DNA from: JANNHK01 sp034408875
Lineage (GTDB): Bacteria > Actinomycetota > Acidimicrobiia > IMCC26256 > PALSA-610
Assembly: GCA_034408875.1 (NCBI GenBank)
Contig: JAWXCJ010000099.1
Coordinates: 1-15,605, forward strand
Direction: 5' to 3'
DNA length: 15,605 nt
Under the pieces are notes generated by a model, which saw only the letters and a program-made list of their open reading frames with translations, had not been told where the DNA came from and did no database searches. This document shows positions 1-5,688 of this stretch, in pieces. Each line of letters begins with the position of its first letter. The first letter of the stretch is position 1. The position numbers and the translations under genes are program-made.

Positions 1-812
1 ATCTGCGGGCCGATCGCGTCGAGTTGCTCGTCGGGGACCGCCCACACGCCCATCGCGTTCGCCTTGAAGCCCGCGCTGCGGTGGTTCATCACCGCGGCGA
101 AGCGGCGCATCAACTTGCGTTCCTTGAACGACGCGATCAGCGCGAGCACGTCGCCTTCGCTGATGCCGAGCTGCTCGCCGAGCACGGCGAACGGGCGCTC
201 GACGTTCGCGAGGTCGTCCTGCACGAGGCGAATCGCCGCGACCTCGAGTTCGGTGAGGTCGGGCGCGGCCATGAACTCCTTGCGTTCCGGCCGCTCGTGT
301 TCGAGCACCTCGACCTTCGCATCGGCCGCGGTCTGGCCGGTCATGTCGAGCTTCACGCCGATCTTGTAGAGCTTCAGCGTCGGCAGCTTGCGTGTCACCA
401 GCGAACCCGAGGTGCGGTGCAGTTCGTCGATGTGGTCGTCGAGCGAGTCGCCCGGCGGGACGGCGATCGTGTACCAGAGGTTGTAGTCGTGGTTGCGCTT
501 GTAGTTGTGGCTCACGCCGGGGTGATCGTTGATGACGGCCGCGGCCTCGTCGACCCGGTCGGCGTCGACCTTGGCCGCAATGAGCGCCGACGTGTACCCG
601 AGCGCTCGCGTGTCGAAGATCGCCGAGAGCTGGCGGAGCACGCCGCCGTCCTTGATGCGCTGCACACGAGCACGTACCTCGGGCTCGGTGATGCCGAGCC
701 GCTCGCCGAGTGCGGCGTACGGCGCGGGCACGAGCGGAAAGTCCCACTGCACCGCGTTGAGCAGCTCGCGGTCGATGTCGTCGAGTGCTTCCGGGCCTGC
801 GGGTTCCGTCAT
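1..812 (-). CDS. Fused AhbA/AhbB-type siroheme decarboxylase (AsnC/Lrp family), 3' end cut by window
   Basis: The reading frame starts at ATG 812-810 and stays open to base 1, giving 270 visible residues without a stop. Two AsnC/Lrp-like modules follow each other: a helix-turn-helix-like start (residues about 10-60), then HNYKRNHDYNLWYT (103-115), the signature of AhbA-type siroheme decarboxylase subunits. A second helix-turn-helix-like stretch (about 185-235) leads into RRFAAVMNHRSAGFKANAM (236-254), the AhbB-type signature. By family knowledge AhbA/AhbB (and NirDLGH) decarboxylate siroheme to didecarboxysiroheme for heme or heme d1 synthesis; they usually form a heterodimer, and here both halves are in one chain. 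The start overlaps the stop of the upstream protease-like gene in an ATGA, so translation is probably coupled. No other heme gene is visible. A plain Lrp regulator is less likely because of the two catalytic-type motifs. Confidence 0.82.
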   Translation of the reverse strand, partial: MTEPAGPEALDDIDRELLNAVQWDFPLVPAPYAALGERLGITEPEVRARVQRIKDGGVLRQLSAIFDTRALGYTSALIAAKVDADRVDEAAAVINDHPGVSHNYKRNHDYNLWYTIAVPPGDSLDDHIDELHRTSGSLVTRKLPTLKLYKIGVKLDMTGQTAADAKVEVLEHERPERKEFMAAPDLTELEVAAIRLVQDDLANVERPFAVLGEQLGISEGDVLALIASFKERKLMRRFAAVMNHRSAGFKANAMGVWAVPDEQLDAIGPQ

Positions 813-2071
813 CCGCCCATGCTCGCGCGATCGACGGGAACCGACGTCATCGGCTCGGAAACCGTGCTTGCGAGGCGGACGTCGACTGCCACCTGCTCGC
901 CGGCCCGGACGAGCGAGACCTCGACCGAGGTGTCCGGCCGGTAGCGGCGGATTCTCGCCGTGAGCTCGCCCATGTCGAGCACCGTTCGGCCTTCGACGGC
1001 CACGATCACGTCGCCGGGGAGGATCTCGATGTTCGACGGCCCGCCGACCTCGACCGTGGTGACGACCGGGCCGACCGGCGAGTCGGCGCCGACGAGTCCG
1101 AGTTCGCCGTGCGCCGCGATGCCGTCGTCGCGGAGGTCGGTCGCGATCGCGATCGCGACCGAGATCGGCAGCACGAAGGTCGTCGATCGGCCTTCAGCCG
1201 GTGCGAGGACGATGCCCGCGACGAGTCCGTCGCCGTCGACGAGCGCGCCACCGGCGGCGGCGGGCGAACTGGGTGCGTCGGTTTCGAGCAACCCCGAGAA
1301 CGTCGGACCGGGACTTGCGACGACCATTGCGTCGGTCGTCGCGATGATCCCGCTTGTGCGCCAGGCATCGTCGGTGCCCGACATGGGTCCACCCAGGATC
1401 CACACGGCGGCGCCGATTTCGGGGGTGTCTTCGGCGACGGGCACCGCTTCGACCGGCGAATCGACTGCGAGCAGGGCCAGGTCGGTCGTGGTGTCGCGGC
1501 CGACGACCGTCGCTGCGAGCGTCTCGCCGTCGGCGGTCGTGACCGTCGCGGTTGTCGCGTCGCCGATTGCCCGGGCACTGGTGAGGATCTCGCCGCTGTG
1601 GCGCACGCTCACGCCCGACGCGCGCCGGGAGCCCGTCTGGTCGCGTACCGTGATGAGTACGACGCCGCTCGTCGCCGCGTCGAGCGGGACGCCGGAGGCG
1701 GCGTCGCCGGACCGGTTCCCGATCGGGAATCCCGACGAACTGTCGTTCTCGTCGTCGAACGCGCCGGTCGCGGCCAAGACCGCAACGGCCACGAACGCGC
1801 CCACGGCCCCGATGGCCAGCGGCCCAAGCATCGAGAGCGCGACCTCCGACGGCCGGCGCCGGCGGCGCTTGGGCTTGGGCGCGGCGGGCAGTTCGGTCGG
1901 ATGGAGCCAGACGCGATCGAGCGGATCGGGCGGGGCGCCCCGTAGCTCCTGGCGGTGGTCGTCGTGGTCGTCGTGGTCGTCGTGGTCGTCGTGGTCGTCG
2001 TGGTCGTCGTGGTCGTCGTGGTCGTCGGGATCAGGCGCGGAGTCGTCGTGCTCGTCGGCCGCATCCCCCAT
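809..2071 (-). CDS. Membrane-anchored HtrA-like PDZ protein, catalytic residues apparently lost
   Basis: This is a 420-residue protein starting at ATG 2071-2069, chosen because a TACACT -10 hexamer lies exactly 7 bases upstream; an upstream in-frame start at 2131 would lie before that promoter. Order: acidic N-terminus with eight DDH repeats (16-39), the motif DRVWLHPTEL (52-61), basic stretch KRRRRR (68-73), one membrane helix (about 83-104), a trypsin-like domain (about 130-315) and a PDZ domain (about 325-402). Compared with HtrA/DegP, the TNAHV histidine is Arg167 (LTSARAI), the Asp is kept (TDLALL, Asp197), and GNSGG is AAAGG, so the nucleophile is Ala273. It therefore looks like a pseudoprotease, perhaps a PDZ-based sensor or scaffold outside the membrane. 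It overlaps the downstream siroheme decarboxylase-like gene by 4 bases. The fold is supported by DLALL, GGALVD and the PDZ ILPGDVIVAV (350-359). Confidence 0.85.
   Translation of the reverse strand: MGDAADEHDDSAPDPDDHDDHDDHDDHDDHDDHDDHDDHRQELRGAPPDPLDRVWLHPTELPAAPKPKRRRRRPSEVALSMLGPLAIGAVGAFVAVAVLAATGAFDDENDSSSGFPIGNRSGDAASGVPLDAATSGVVLITVRDQTGSRRASGVSVRHSGEILTSARAIGDATTATVTTADGETLAATVVGRDTTTDLALLAVDSPVEAVPVAEDTPEIGAAVWILGGPMSGTDDAWRTSGIIATTDAMVVASPGPTFSGLLETDAPSSPAAAGGALVDGDGLVAGIVLAPAEGRSTTFVLPISVAIAIATDLRDDGIAAHGELGLVGADSPVGPVVTTVEVGGPSNIEILPGDVIVAVEGRTVLDMGELTARIRRYRPDTSVEVSLVRAGEQVAVDVRLASTVSEPMTSVPVDRASMGG
1955..2027 (-). repeat. 9-bp tandem repeat encoding (Asp-Asp-His)8
   Basis: About eight nearly perfect copies of a 9-bp unit (GTCGTGGTC on the plus strand) lie inside the protease-like gene and encode eight successive Asp-Asp-His triplets, residues 16-39. 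His/Asp-rich tracts often bind divalent metals; that role is inferred. The repeat is in frame, so slippage would change tract length without a frameshift. Confidence 0.9.
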
Positions 2072-2078
2072 TACGGCG

Positions 2079-2084
2079 AGTGTA
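2079..2084 (-). promoter_or_regulatory. -10 element TACACT of the protease-like gene, leaderless type
   Basis: TACACT on the minus strand ends 7 bases before ATG 2071, the spacing expected when transcription begins at or next to the start codon. No clear -35 box is seen. Confidence 0.6.
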
Positions 2085-2144
2085 ACGACGGGTCGCGAGG
2101 GGTTTGCCGCGGGTCTCACCAGGCCGAACACGGTCCGATCTCCG

Positions 2145-2150
2145 TAGACT
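2145..2150 (+). promoter_or_regulatory. -10 element TAGACT of the moaE-mreB unit, leaderless type
   Basis: TAGACT lies 6 bases before the GTG start at 2157 and is back to back with the minus-strand promoter at 2079-2084. No convincing -35 box is visible. It would drive moaE, the 54-residue membrane protein and mreB as one transcript. Confidence 0.55.
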
Positions 2151-2156
2151 GCCGCC

Positions 2157-2645
2157 GTGCCCCGGCCCCCGACCGACCCCGCGACCCGTGACTGGATCGA
2201 GATCAGCAGCGAGTCCCTCCCGACGCACGCCGCGGTGACGTGGGCGACGACGCCGGGCTCGGGAGCCGTCGTGTCGTTCCTCGGGGTCGTGCGCGACCAC
2301 GCCGAGGGCCGTGACGGCGTGACCGCAATGACCTACGAGGCGTACGTCGACCCCGCAGTGCGAGCGATGCGCGACATCGCGGCCGAGGCCCGCCGCCGCT
2401 ACCCGGACCTGGGCCGGGTCGTGCTGCTCCACCGCATCGGCGCGCTCGACCTGTCGGAGGCTTCGGTGCAGGTCGTCGTCGGTGCCCCGCACCGCGATCA
2501 CGCGTTCGAGGCGGCGCGCTACTGCATCGACACGCTGAAGGAATCGGTGCCCATCTGGAAGCAGGAACACTGGTCCGGCGGATCCGACTGGGCCGTCGAG
2601 CAGCACCCCATCCGCGCGGTCGAATCGTCGACGGGGTCGGCCTGA
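2157..2645 (+). CDS. moaE: Molybdopterin synthase catalytic subunit MoaE
   Basis: This 162-residue protein spans the usual MoaE length. MoaE, with the thiocarboxylated small subunit MoaD, inserts the dithiolene sulfurs into precursor Z (cPMP) to give molybdopterin in the cytoplasm. Visible family marks are GAVVSFLGVVRDH (36-48), MTYEAY (58-63), HRIGALDLSEASV (92-104), APHRDHAF (110-117) and LKESVPIWKQE (127-137). Lys128 and Lys135 have the same 7-residue spacing as E. coli catalytic Lys119 and Lys126, and His112-Arg113 match His103-Arg104. Translation starts at GTG 2157, placed 6 bases after a TAGACT hexamer. No moaD or other molybdenum-cofactor gene is in the window; the next gene begins 1 base after its stop, so it is the first gene of an operon with mreB. 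Confidence 0.95.
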   Translation: MPRPPTDPATRDWIEISSESLPTHAAVTWATTPGSGAVVSFLGVVRDHAEGRDGVTAMTYEAYVDPAVRAMRDIAAEARRRYPDLGRVVLLHRIGALDLSEASVQVVVGAPHRDHAFEAARYCIDTLKESVPIWKQEHWSGGSDWAVEQHPIRAVESSTGSA

Positions 2646-2646
2646 C

Positions 2647-2811
2647 ATGGGGTTCTTGTTGTTCGCGGTCATTGCGAGTGGAGTCGGCATCGCGATCGTC
2701 CTCATGCGCAACCGGCGCCCGACGTCGATGGACCACAGCATCGCCGAGTTCGAGAAGGGCCTGCGCGCGCTCGCGCCCGAGCACCCGGTTCGCCGTACGC
2801 GGCCGGACTGA
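2647..2811 (+). CDS. 54-residue single-pass membrane protein between moaE and mreB
   Basis: ATG 2647 follows the moaE stop by one base and the frame ends with TGA at 2809-2811, ten bases before mreB. The product has an N-terminal membrane helix (residues 2-20, FLLFAVIASGVGIAIVLM), a basic stop-transfer RNRR (21-24) and a soluble tail with SMDHSIAEFEKGLRALAPE (27-45). The arrangement predicts a tail in the cytoplasm if the positive-inside rule holds. The function is unknown. Its tight placement in front of mreB suggests, but does not show, a link to envelope or cytoskeleton work. Coding is supported by strong strand-consistent codon use and by the translational-coupling distance. Confidence 0.75.
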   Translation: MGFLLFAVIASGVGIAIVLMRNRRPTSMDHSIAEFEKGLRALAPEHPVRRTRPD

Positions 2812-2821
2812 GGCTGCTCTC

Positions 2822-3829
2822 GTGCCGCGCGATCTCGCCATAGACCTCGGAACCGCGAACACGCTCGTCTACGCGCGCGGGCAGGGCATCATCCTCAACG
2901 AGCCGACGGTCATCGCGCTCAACAGCCGGTCGCAAGACGTGCTCGCGATGGGGCAAGAGGCGTGGCAGATGATCGGGCGCACGCCTGGTTACATCGTCGC
3001 GGTGCGTCCGTTGCGCGGCGGCGCGATCACCGACTTCGACATCACCCAGCGCATGATCCGCCTGCTGTTCCAGCGCGCGGGTGTGAACCGATTGTACCGG
3101 GCCCGGGTGTTGATCTGTGTTCCGTCGGCGATCACCCACGTAGAGCAGCGGGCCGTACTGGAAGCAGCCCGACGCGCCGGTGCGGCCCAGACGTATCTCA
3201 TCGAGCAGCCCATGTCGGCCGCGATCGGCGCCTCGCTGCCGATCCACGAGCCGATGGGCAACATGGTCGTCGACGTCGGGGGCGGCACCACCGAGGTCGC
3301 CGTCATCTCGCTCGGCGGTGTCGTCGCGCTCGAAGCGGTACGCGTCGGCTCGTTCGACATCGATGCCGCGATCCAGGCCTACGTACGCCGCGAGTACGGC
3401 ATCGCGATCGGTGAGCGCACGGCCGAGGAGATCAAGCTCGCGATCGGGTCCGCGTATCCCGTCGACGACGAGTTCAAGGCCGAGGTGCGCGGGCGCGACC
3501 TCATGTCCGGACTGCCGAAGGTCGTCCTGCTCGTGCCCGAAGAAGTCCGTGCCGCGATAGAGGAACAGACGCGTGCGATCTGCGACGCCGTCGTCGCGTG
3601 CTTGGGGCGCACGCCGCCCGAACTCGCGCAGGACTTGATTCTCAACGGCGTGCATCTCGTCGGCGGCGGCGGCATGCTGCGCGGCCTCGACCGGCGCATC
3701 TCGCAGGAGTCGGGGTTGCCGGTGCATCTCGTCGACGCGCCACTCGAGTGTGTCGTGCTCGGCGCGGGCCGCTGCCTCGAGAACTTCGACACGCTCAAAG
3801 AAATGTTCATGGCGCGGTCGGAGCGCTAA
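2822..3829 (+). CDS. mreB: Rod shape-determining actin homolog MreB/Mbl
   Basis: This 335-residue protein matches the usual MreB length. It shows the actin-fold nucleotide-binding motifs: phosphate-1 DLGTANTLVY (8-17), CVPSAITHVEQRAV (99-112), connect-1 EQPMSAAIGA (128-137), phosphate-2 DVGGGTTEVAV (151-161), a GERTAEEIK segment (197-205) and adenosine loop GGGGMLRGL (281-289). MreB polymerises on ATP under the membrane and guides lateral wall synthesis. The start is GTG 2822, with a weak GAGG 8 bases upstream; an in-frame extension would overlap the small membrane gene. From this start there is no N-terminal amphipathic helix like that of E. coli MreB. No mreC, mreD, rodA or pbp follows: the next gene converges, so this may be a solo or paralogous mreB co-transcribed with moaE. 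Confidence 0.93.
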   Translation: MPRDLAIDLGTANTLVYARGQGIILNEPTVIALNSRSQDVLAMGQEAWQMIGRTPGYIVAVRPLRGGAITDFDITQRMIRLLFQRAGVNRLYRARVLICVPSAITHVEQRAVLEAARRAGAAQTYLIEQPMSAAIGASLPIHEPMGNMVVDVGGGTTEVAVISLGGVVALEAVRVGSFDIDAAIQAYVRREYGIAIGERTAEEIKLAIGSAYPVDDEFKAEVRGRDLMSGLPKVVLLVPEEVRAAIEEQTRAICDAVVACLGRTPPELAQDLILNGVHLVGGGGMLRGLDRRISQESGLPVHLVDAPLECVVLGAGRCLENFDTLKEMFMARSER

Positions 3830-3833
3830 CGAC

Positions 3834-3886
3834 CCGAAATTGCGCCGTACGGCGACCGAAACGGTCGCCGAATGACGCAATTTCGG
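3834..3886. terminator. Nested inverted repeat between convergent mreB and HEAT genes, likely bidirectional terminator
   Basis: Outer arms CCGAAATTGCG (3834-3844) and CGCAATTTCGG (3876-3886) are perfect complements. Inside lies a second perfect hairpin, GGCGACCG (3851-3858) with CGGTCGCC (3862-3869) and a 3-base loop. It fills the gap between the stop codons at 3829 and 3893 and lacks a clear T-run on either strand. Confidence 0.65.
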
Positions 3887-3892
3887 CTGGGG

Positions 3893-4504
3893 TTACTCGC
3901 GGAGGAGGTCTTCCGCGGCTTGGCGGACCTGCCAGTCGCGGTCTTCGAGGGCGGCGCGGAGTTTCGCTTCGACTGCTTCTCCCTCGAACGCCGCCAGCGC
4001 GAGTACCGCGCGCCGGCGCACCGCGGGTTTGTCGGAACACGCGTGAAGTATGGCGGGGAGTCCGGCTTCGTCGCCGAGTGCGCCGAGCGCGGCGACGGCC
4101 GCCTCGCGCACGAGCGGGTCGGCGTGGTCGACGGCCGCGGCTGCGAGTACGGCGACGGCGGTCGCGGTCGGGGCCCGTTCGCCGAGCGCGAACGCGCCCG
4201 CTTCGGCCACCCACGCGTCGGGGTCGGCCAGGAGCGCGAGCGCGGCGGTCTCGGGGACGGCGGCGCCGAGGGCGGGTGCGACTTCGGCGGCCCGCAGCCG
4301 GACCGCGGGGTCGGGGTCGGCCGCCGCGACGAGCCACGCCGGCGCAGCTTCGGTCGGCGCCGACCGGGCCAAGGCGCCCATCGCGGCGGCCCGGACCGCG
4401 GGGTCGGGGTCCGTCGCGACCACCTCGGACAGCGCCGCGGCGGCGCCGGGCGGAAGCGGTGCGTGGCCCTGGGCGGCGATCTCGGCGGCGCGCTCGACCG
4501 ACAC
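3893..4504 (-). CDS. HEAT-repeat (PBS-lyase-type) helical scaffold protein
   Basis: This 203-residue, Ala-rich protein consists of short two-helix repeats with the recurring pattern DP-x-x-x-VR-x-x-A. Clear copies are DPDPAVRAAAMGALA (32-46), DPDPAVRLRAAEVA (63-76), DPDAWVAEAGAFALG (94-108), HADPLVREAAVAALGALG (127-144), DKPAVRRRAVLALAAF (158-173) and DRDWQVRQAAEDLL (188-201). HEAT repeats bind proteins and have no enzymatic role by themselves; no signal peptide is present, so it is probably cytoplasmic. The start GTG 4504-4502 was chosen because TACGGT lies 7 bases upstream, as in neighbouring genes; the frame is open further upstream, but that part overlaps the divergent sortase gene. Partner unknown. 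It is convergent with mreB and divergent from the sortase. Confidence 0.82.
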   Translation of the reverse strand: MSVERAAEIAAQGHAPLPPGAAAALSEVVATDPDPAVRAAAMGALARSAPTEAAPAWLVAAADPDPAVRLRAAEVAPALGAAVPETAALALLADPDAWVAEAGAFALGERAPTATAVAVLAAAAVDHADPLVREAAVAALGALGDEAGLPAILHACSDKPAVRRRAVLALAAFEGEAVEAKLRAALEDRDWQVRQAAEDLLRE

Positions 4505-4511
4505 GCCCCCG

Positions 4512-4517
4512 ACCGTA
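4512..4517 (-). promoter_or_regulatory. -10 element TACGGT of the HEAT-repeat gene
   Basis: TACGGT on the minus strand lies 7 bases before GTG 4504, giving a leaderless layout. It is about 40 bases from the divergent sortase promoter. Confidence 0.5.
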
Positions 4518-4555
4518 TCGTGCGCGCTCTCCGTGAGACTCAGAGTGACTTTGGC

Positions 4556-4561
4556 TACAGT
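4556..4561 (+). promoter_or_regulatory. -10 element TACAGT of the sortase gene
   Basis: TACAGT lies 12 bases before GTG 4574, giving a predicted 5' leader of only a few bases. No Shine-Dalgarno sequence is seen between them. Confidence 0.45.
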
Positions 4562-4573
4562 GCGTGGGCACCC

Positions 4574-5368
4574 GTGCCGATCGCTTTCTCCGTGCAGGTA
4601 CAGGTGCTGGGAGGCGTGGCCGTCGCGGTCGCTCTGGCCATGGGAGCCGGTGGCGCGGTGGCTGTGGCCGGTGCCGAAGACGGGGGGGCACCGGCCGCGG
4701 TCGCGCCCGGGACCGTCGCCGCCGAGCCGGCGACCTTGACCACGACGTCCACCACGACCTCGACCACGACGTCCGCCACGACGTCGACCACGACGTCCAC
4801 CACGACCACCACGACCACGGCGACCACGGTGCCCGCGCCGCCGCCCGGGCCCGCCGCCGAGCCCGAGCCCGAACCCGCGCCGGCACCCGCGCCGCCTCCG
4901 CCCGCCGAATCGCTCGACCCGGTTGCTCCGACCGGCCCCGAAGCACCGCCCGAGAACCCGCGCGCGGACGTTCCCGTCGTCGGGATCGGCCACATGTGGA
5001 TTCCCGCACTCGGGTTCGACCACGAGATCTACGAGGGCGTGTCGCTGACCGTCATCGACGTCGGCCCCGGTCACTGGCCCGGCACGCCCAACCCCGGCGG
5101 CACCGGAAACGCCGTGTTCGGCGGCCACCGCGTGACGCACAGCCACCCGTTCCGCGACCTCGACATGCTGAACCCAGGCGACCAGATCTCGTTCGAGATG
5201 TACGACGGGACCTCGGCGACATACTCGGTCGTCGAACAGTTCGTCGTGAACCCCGATGCCATGTGGATCGTCGATCCGACCCCCACGAACATGCTGACGC
5301 TGTTCGCCTGCCACCCGAAGGGCAGCGCCCGTCAGCGGATCGTCGTCCGGGCCGAACTCGTCGCCTGA
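4574..5368 (+). CDS. Class E-like sortase with Thr-rich linker
   Basis: From GTG 4574 the product has 264 residues. Order: an N-terminal hydrophobic segment (about 11-33) as signal anchor or signal peptide, a Thr/Ser-rich linker (54-86), a Pro/Glu/Ala-rich stretch (87-130), and a sortase domain (about 133-264). The catalytic triad is visible: His185 in FGGHRVTHSHPF (182-193), Cys246 in LTLFACHPKG (241-250), and an Arg in SARQRIVV (251-258), most likely Arg255. Sortases cleave a C-terminal sorting motif and transfer the protein to the cell wall or a pilin; high-GC actinobacteria use class E enzymes with LAXTG-type signals. No sorting signal is visible in the complete secreted proteins of this window. 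Subclass (E versus D) is judged from overall appearance only. The gene is divergent from the HEAT-repeat gene and monocistronic-looking. Confidence 0.88.
   Translation: MPIAFSVQVQVLGGVAVAVALAMGAGGAVAVAGAEDGGAPAAVAPGTVAAEPATLTTTSTTTSTTTSATTSTTTSTTTTTTTATTVPAPPPGPAAEPEPEPAPAPAPPPPAESLDPVAPTGPEAPPENPRADVPVVGIGHMWIPALGFDHEIYEGVSLTVIDVGPGHWPGTPNPGGTGNAVFGGHRVTHSHPFRDLDMLNPGDQISFEMYDGTSATYSVVEQFVVNPDAMWIVDPTPTNMLTLFACHPKGSARQRIVVRAELVA
4733..4831 (+). repeat. Thr/Ser-rich low-complexity linker in the sortase gene
   Basis: Alternating ACC/ACG threonine codons with spaced TCC/TCG serines encode residues 54-86. Such linkers span the wall and may be O-glycosylated; that is inference. Confidence 0.8.
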
Positions 5369-5382
5369 GGCGAAAATCCGCC

Positions 5383-5422
5383 CCTTCGGGCCTTCGGGCC
5401 TTCGGGCCTTCGGGCCTTCGGG
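5383..5422. repeat. Five tandem copies of CCTTCGGG, possible bidirectional terminator
   Basis: Five perfect 8-bp units run without interruption between the sortase stop (5368) and the stop of the convergent small gene (5430). Each unit junction reads GGCCTTCGGGCC, which can fold as a short stem capped by a stable TTCG tetraloop on either strand, so several alternative hairpins are possible. Confidence 0.8.
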
Positions 5423-5429
5423 GTGTGGG

Positions 5430-5651
5430 CTACGGAGCGAGGCTGCGCAAGGAGAGGTACGCCAGCGCGAGCACGACCGCTCCTGTGACGGCGATCCCGG
5501 CCGACGCGACCGCCACGAGCCCGGCGATACGGGCCAGGACCCCACCCCGCGACCCGACGACGCGGCGCGACGTGGCACTCTGGGCAGCTATGCCGACGCG
5601 CCGCCCACTGACTTTCGGAACGACGACGACGGCCTGCGGGCGGGTGCTCAT
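5430..5651 (-). CDS. Small basic single-pass membrane protein, unknown function
   Basis: From ATG 5651-5649 this frame encodes 73 residues ending at TAG 5432-5430; ATG 5657 two codons earlier is an alternative start lying inside the palindrome. The N-terminal third is polar and basic (KVSGRRVG, 13-20; SRRVVGSRGG, 28-37) and is followed by one hydrophobic segment (about 39-66) ending LALAYLSLRSLAP. This predicts a basic cytoplasmic N-terminus and a C-terminus outside. No family was recognised. It is divergent from the PDZ/Lon-like protease, across a perfect palindrome, and convergent with the sortase. The case for coding rests on the fit between convergent and divergent neighbours and the membrane-protein pattern; it could be spurious. 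Confidence 0.5.
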   Translation of the reverse strand: MSTRPQAVVVVPKVSGRRVGIAAQSATSRRVVGSRGGVLARIAGLVAVASAGIAVTGAVVLALAYLSLRSLAP

Positions 5652-5653
5652 GA

Positions 5654-5677
5654 TCATTTCGTCGGCCGACGAAATGA
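5654..5677. promoter_or_regulatory. Perfect 24-bp palindrome between divergent genes, candidate operator
   Basis: The half-site TCATTTCGTCGG (5654-5665) is followed without spacer by its exact reverse complement (5666-5677). It lies between the small membrane gene start (5651) and the protease GTG (5689), 11 bases before the latter. Position and symmetry suit a dimeric repressor site; a hairpin role is also possible. Confidence 0.6.
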
Positions 5678-5688
5678 CGAGCTGAGCT

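Noticed and set aside
1955..2191. Plus-strand frame reading as poly-valine
   Set aside because: It is only the reverse reading of the (DDH)8 repeat, and moaE begins inside it in another frame.
2702..3880. Open minus-strand frame of 392 codons opposite mreB
   Set aside because: It is the antisense shadow of mreB in GC-rich DNA; it encodes Arg/Asp/His-rich low-similarity sequence and mreB motifs on the plus strand are unambiguous.
5383..5422. Possible CRISPR array
   Set aside because: Units are 8 bp and adjacent, with no spacers; no cas genes are present.
5674..5685. Three-codon upstream reading frame (ATG ACG AGC TGA) before the protease GTG
   Set aside because: It has no ribosome site and overlaps the palindrome; too short to support beyond chance.
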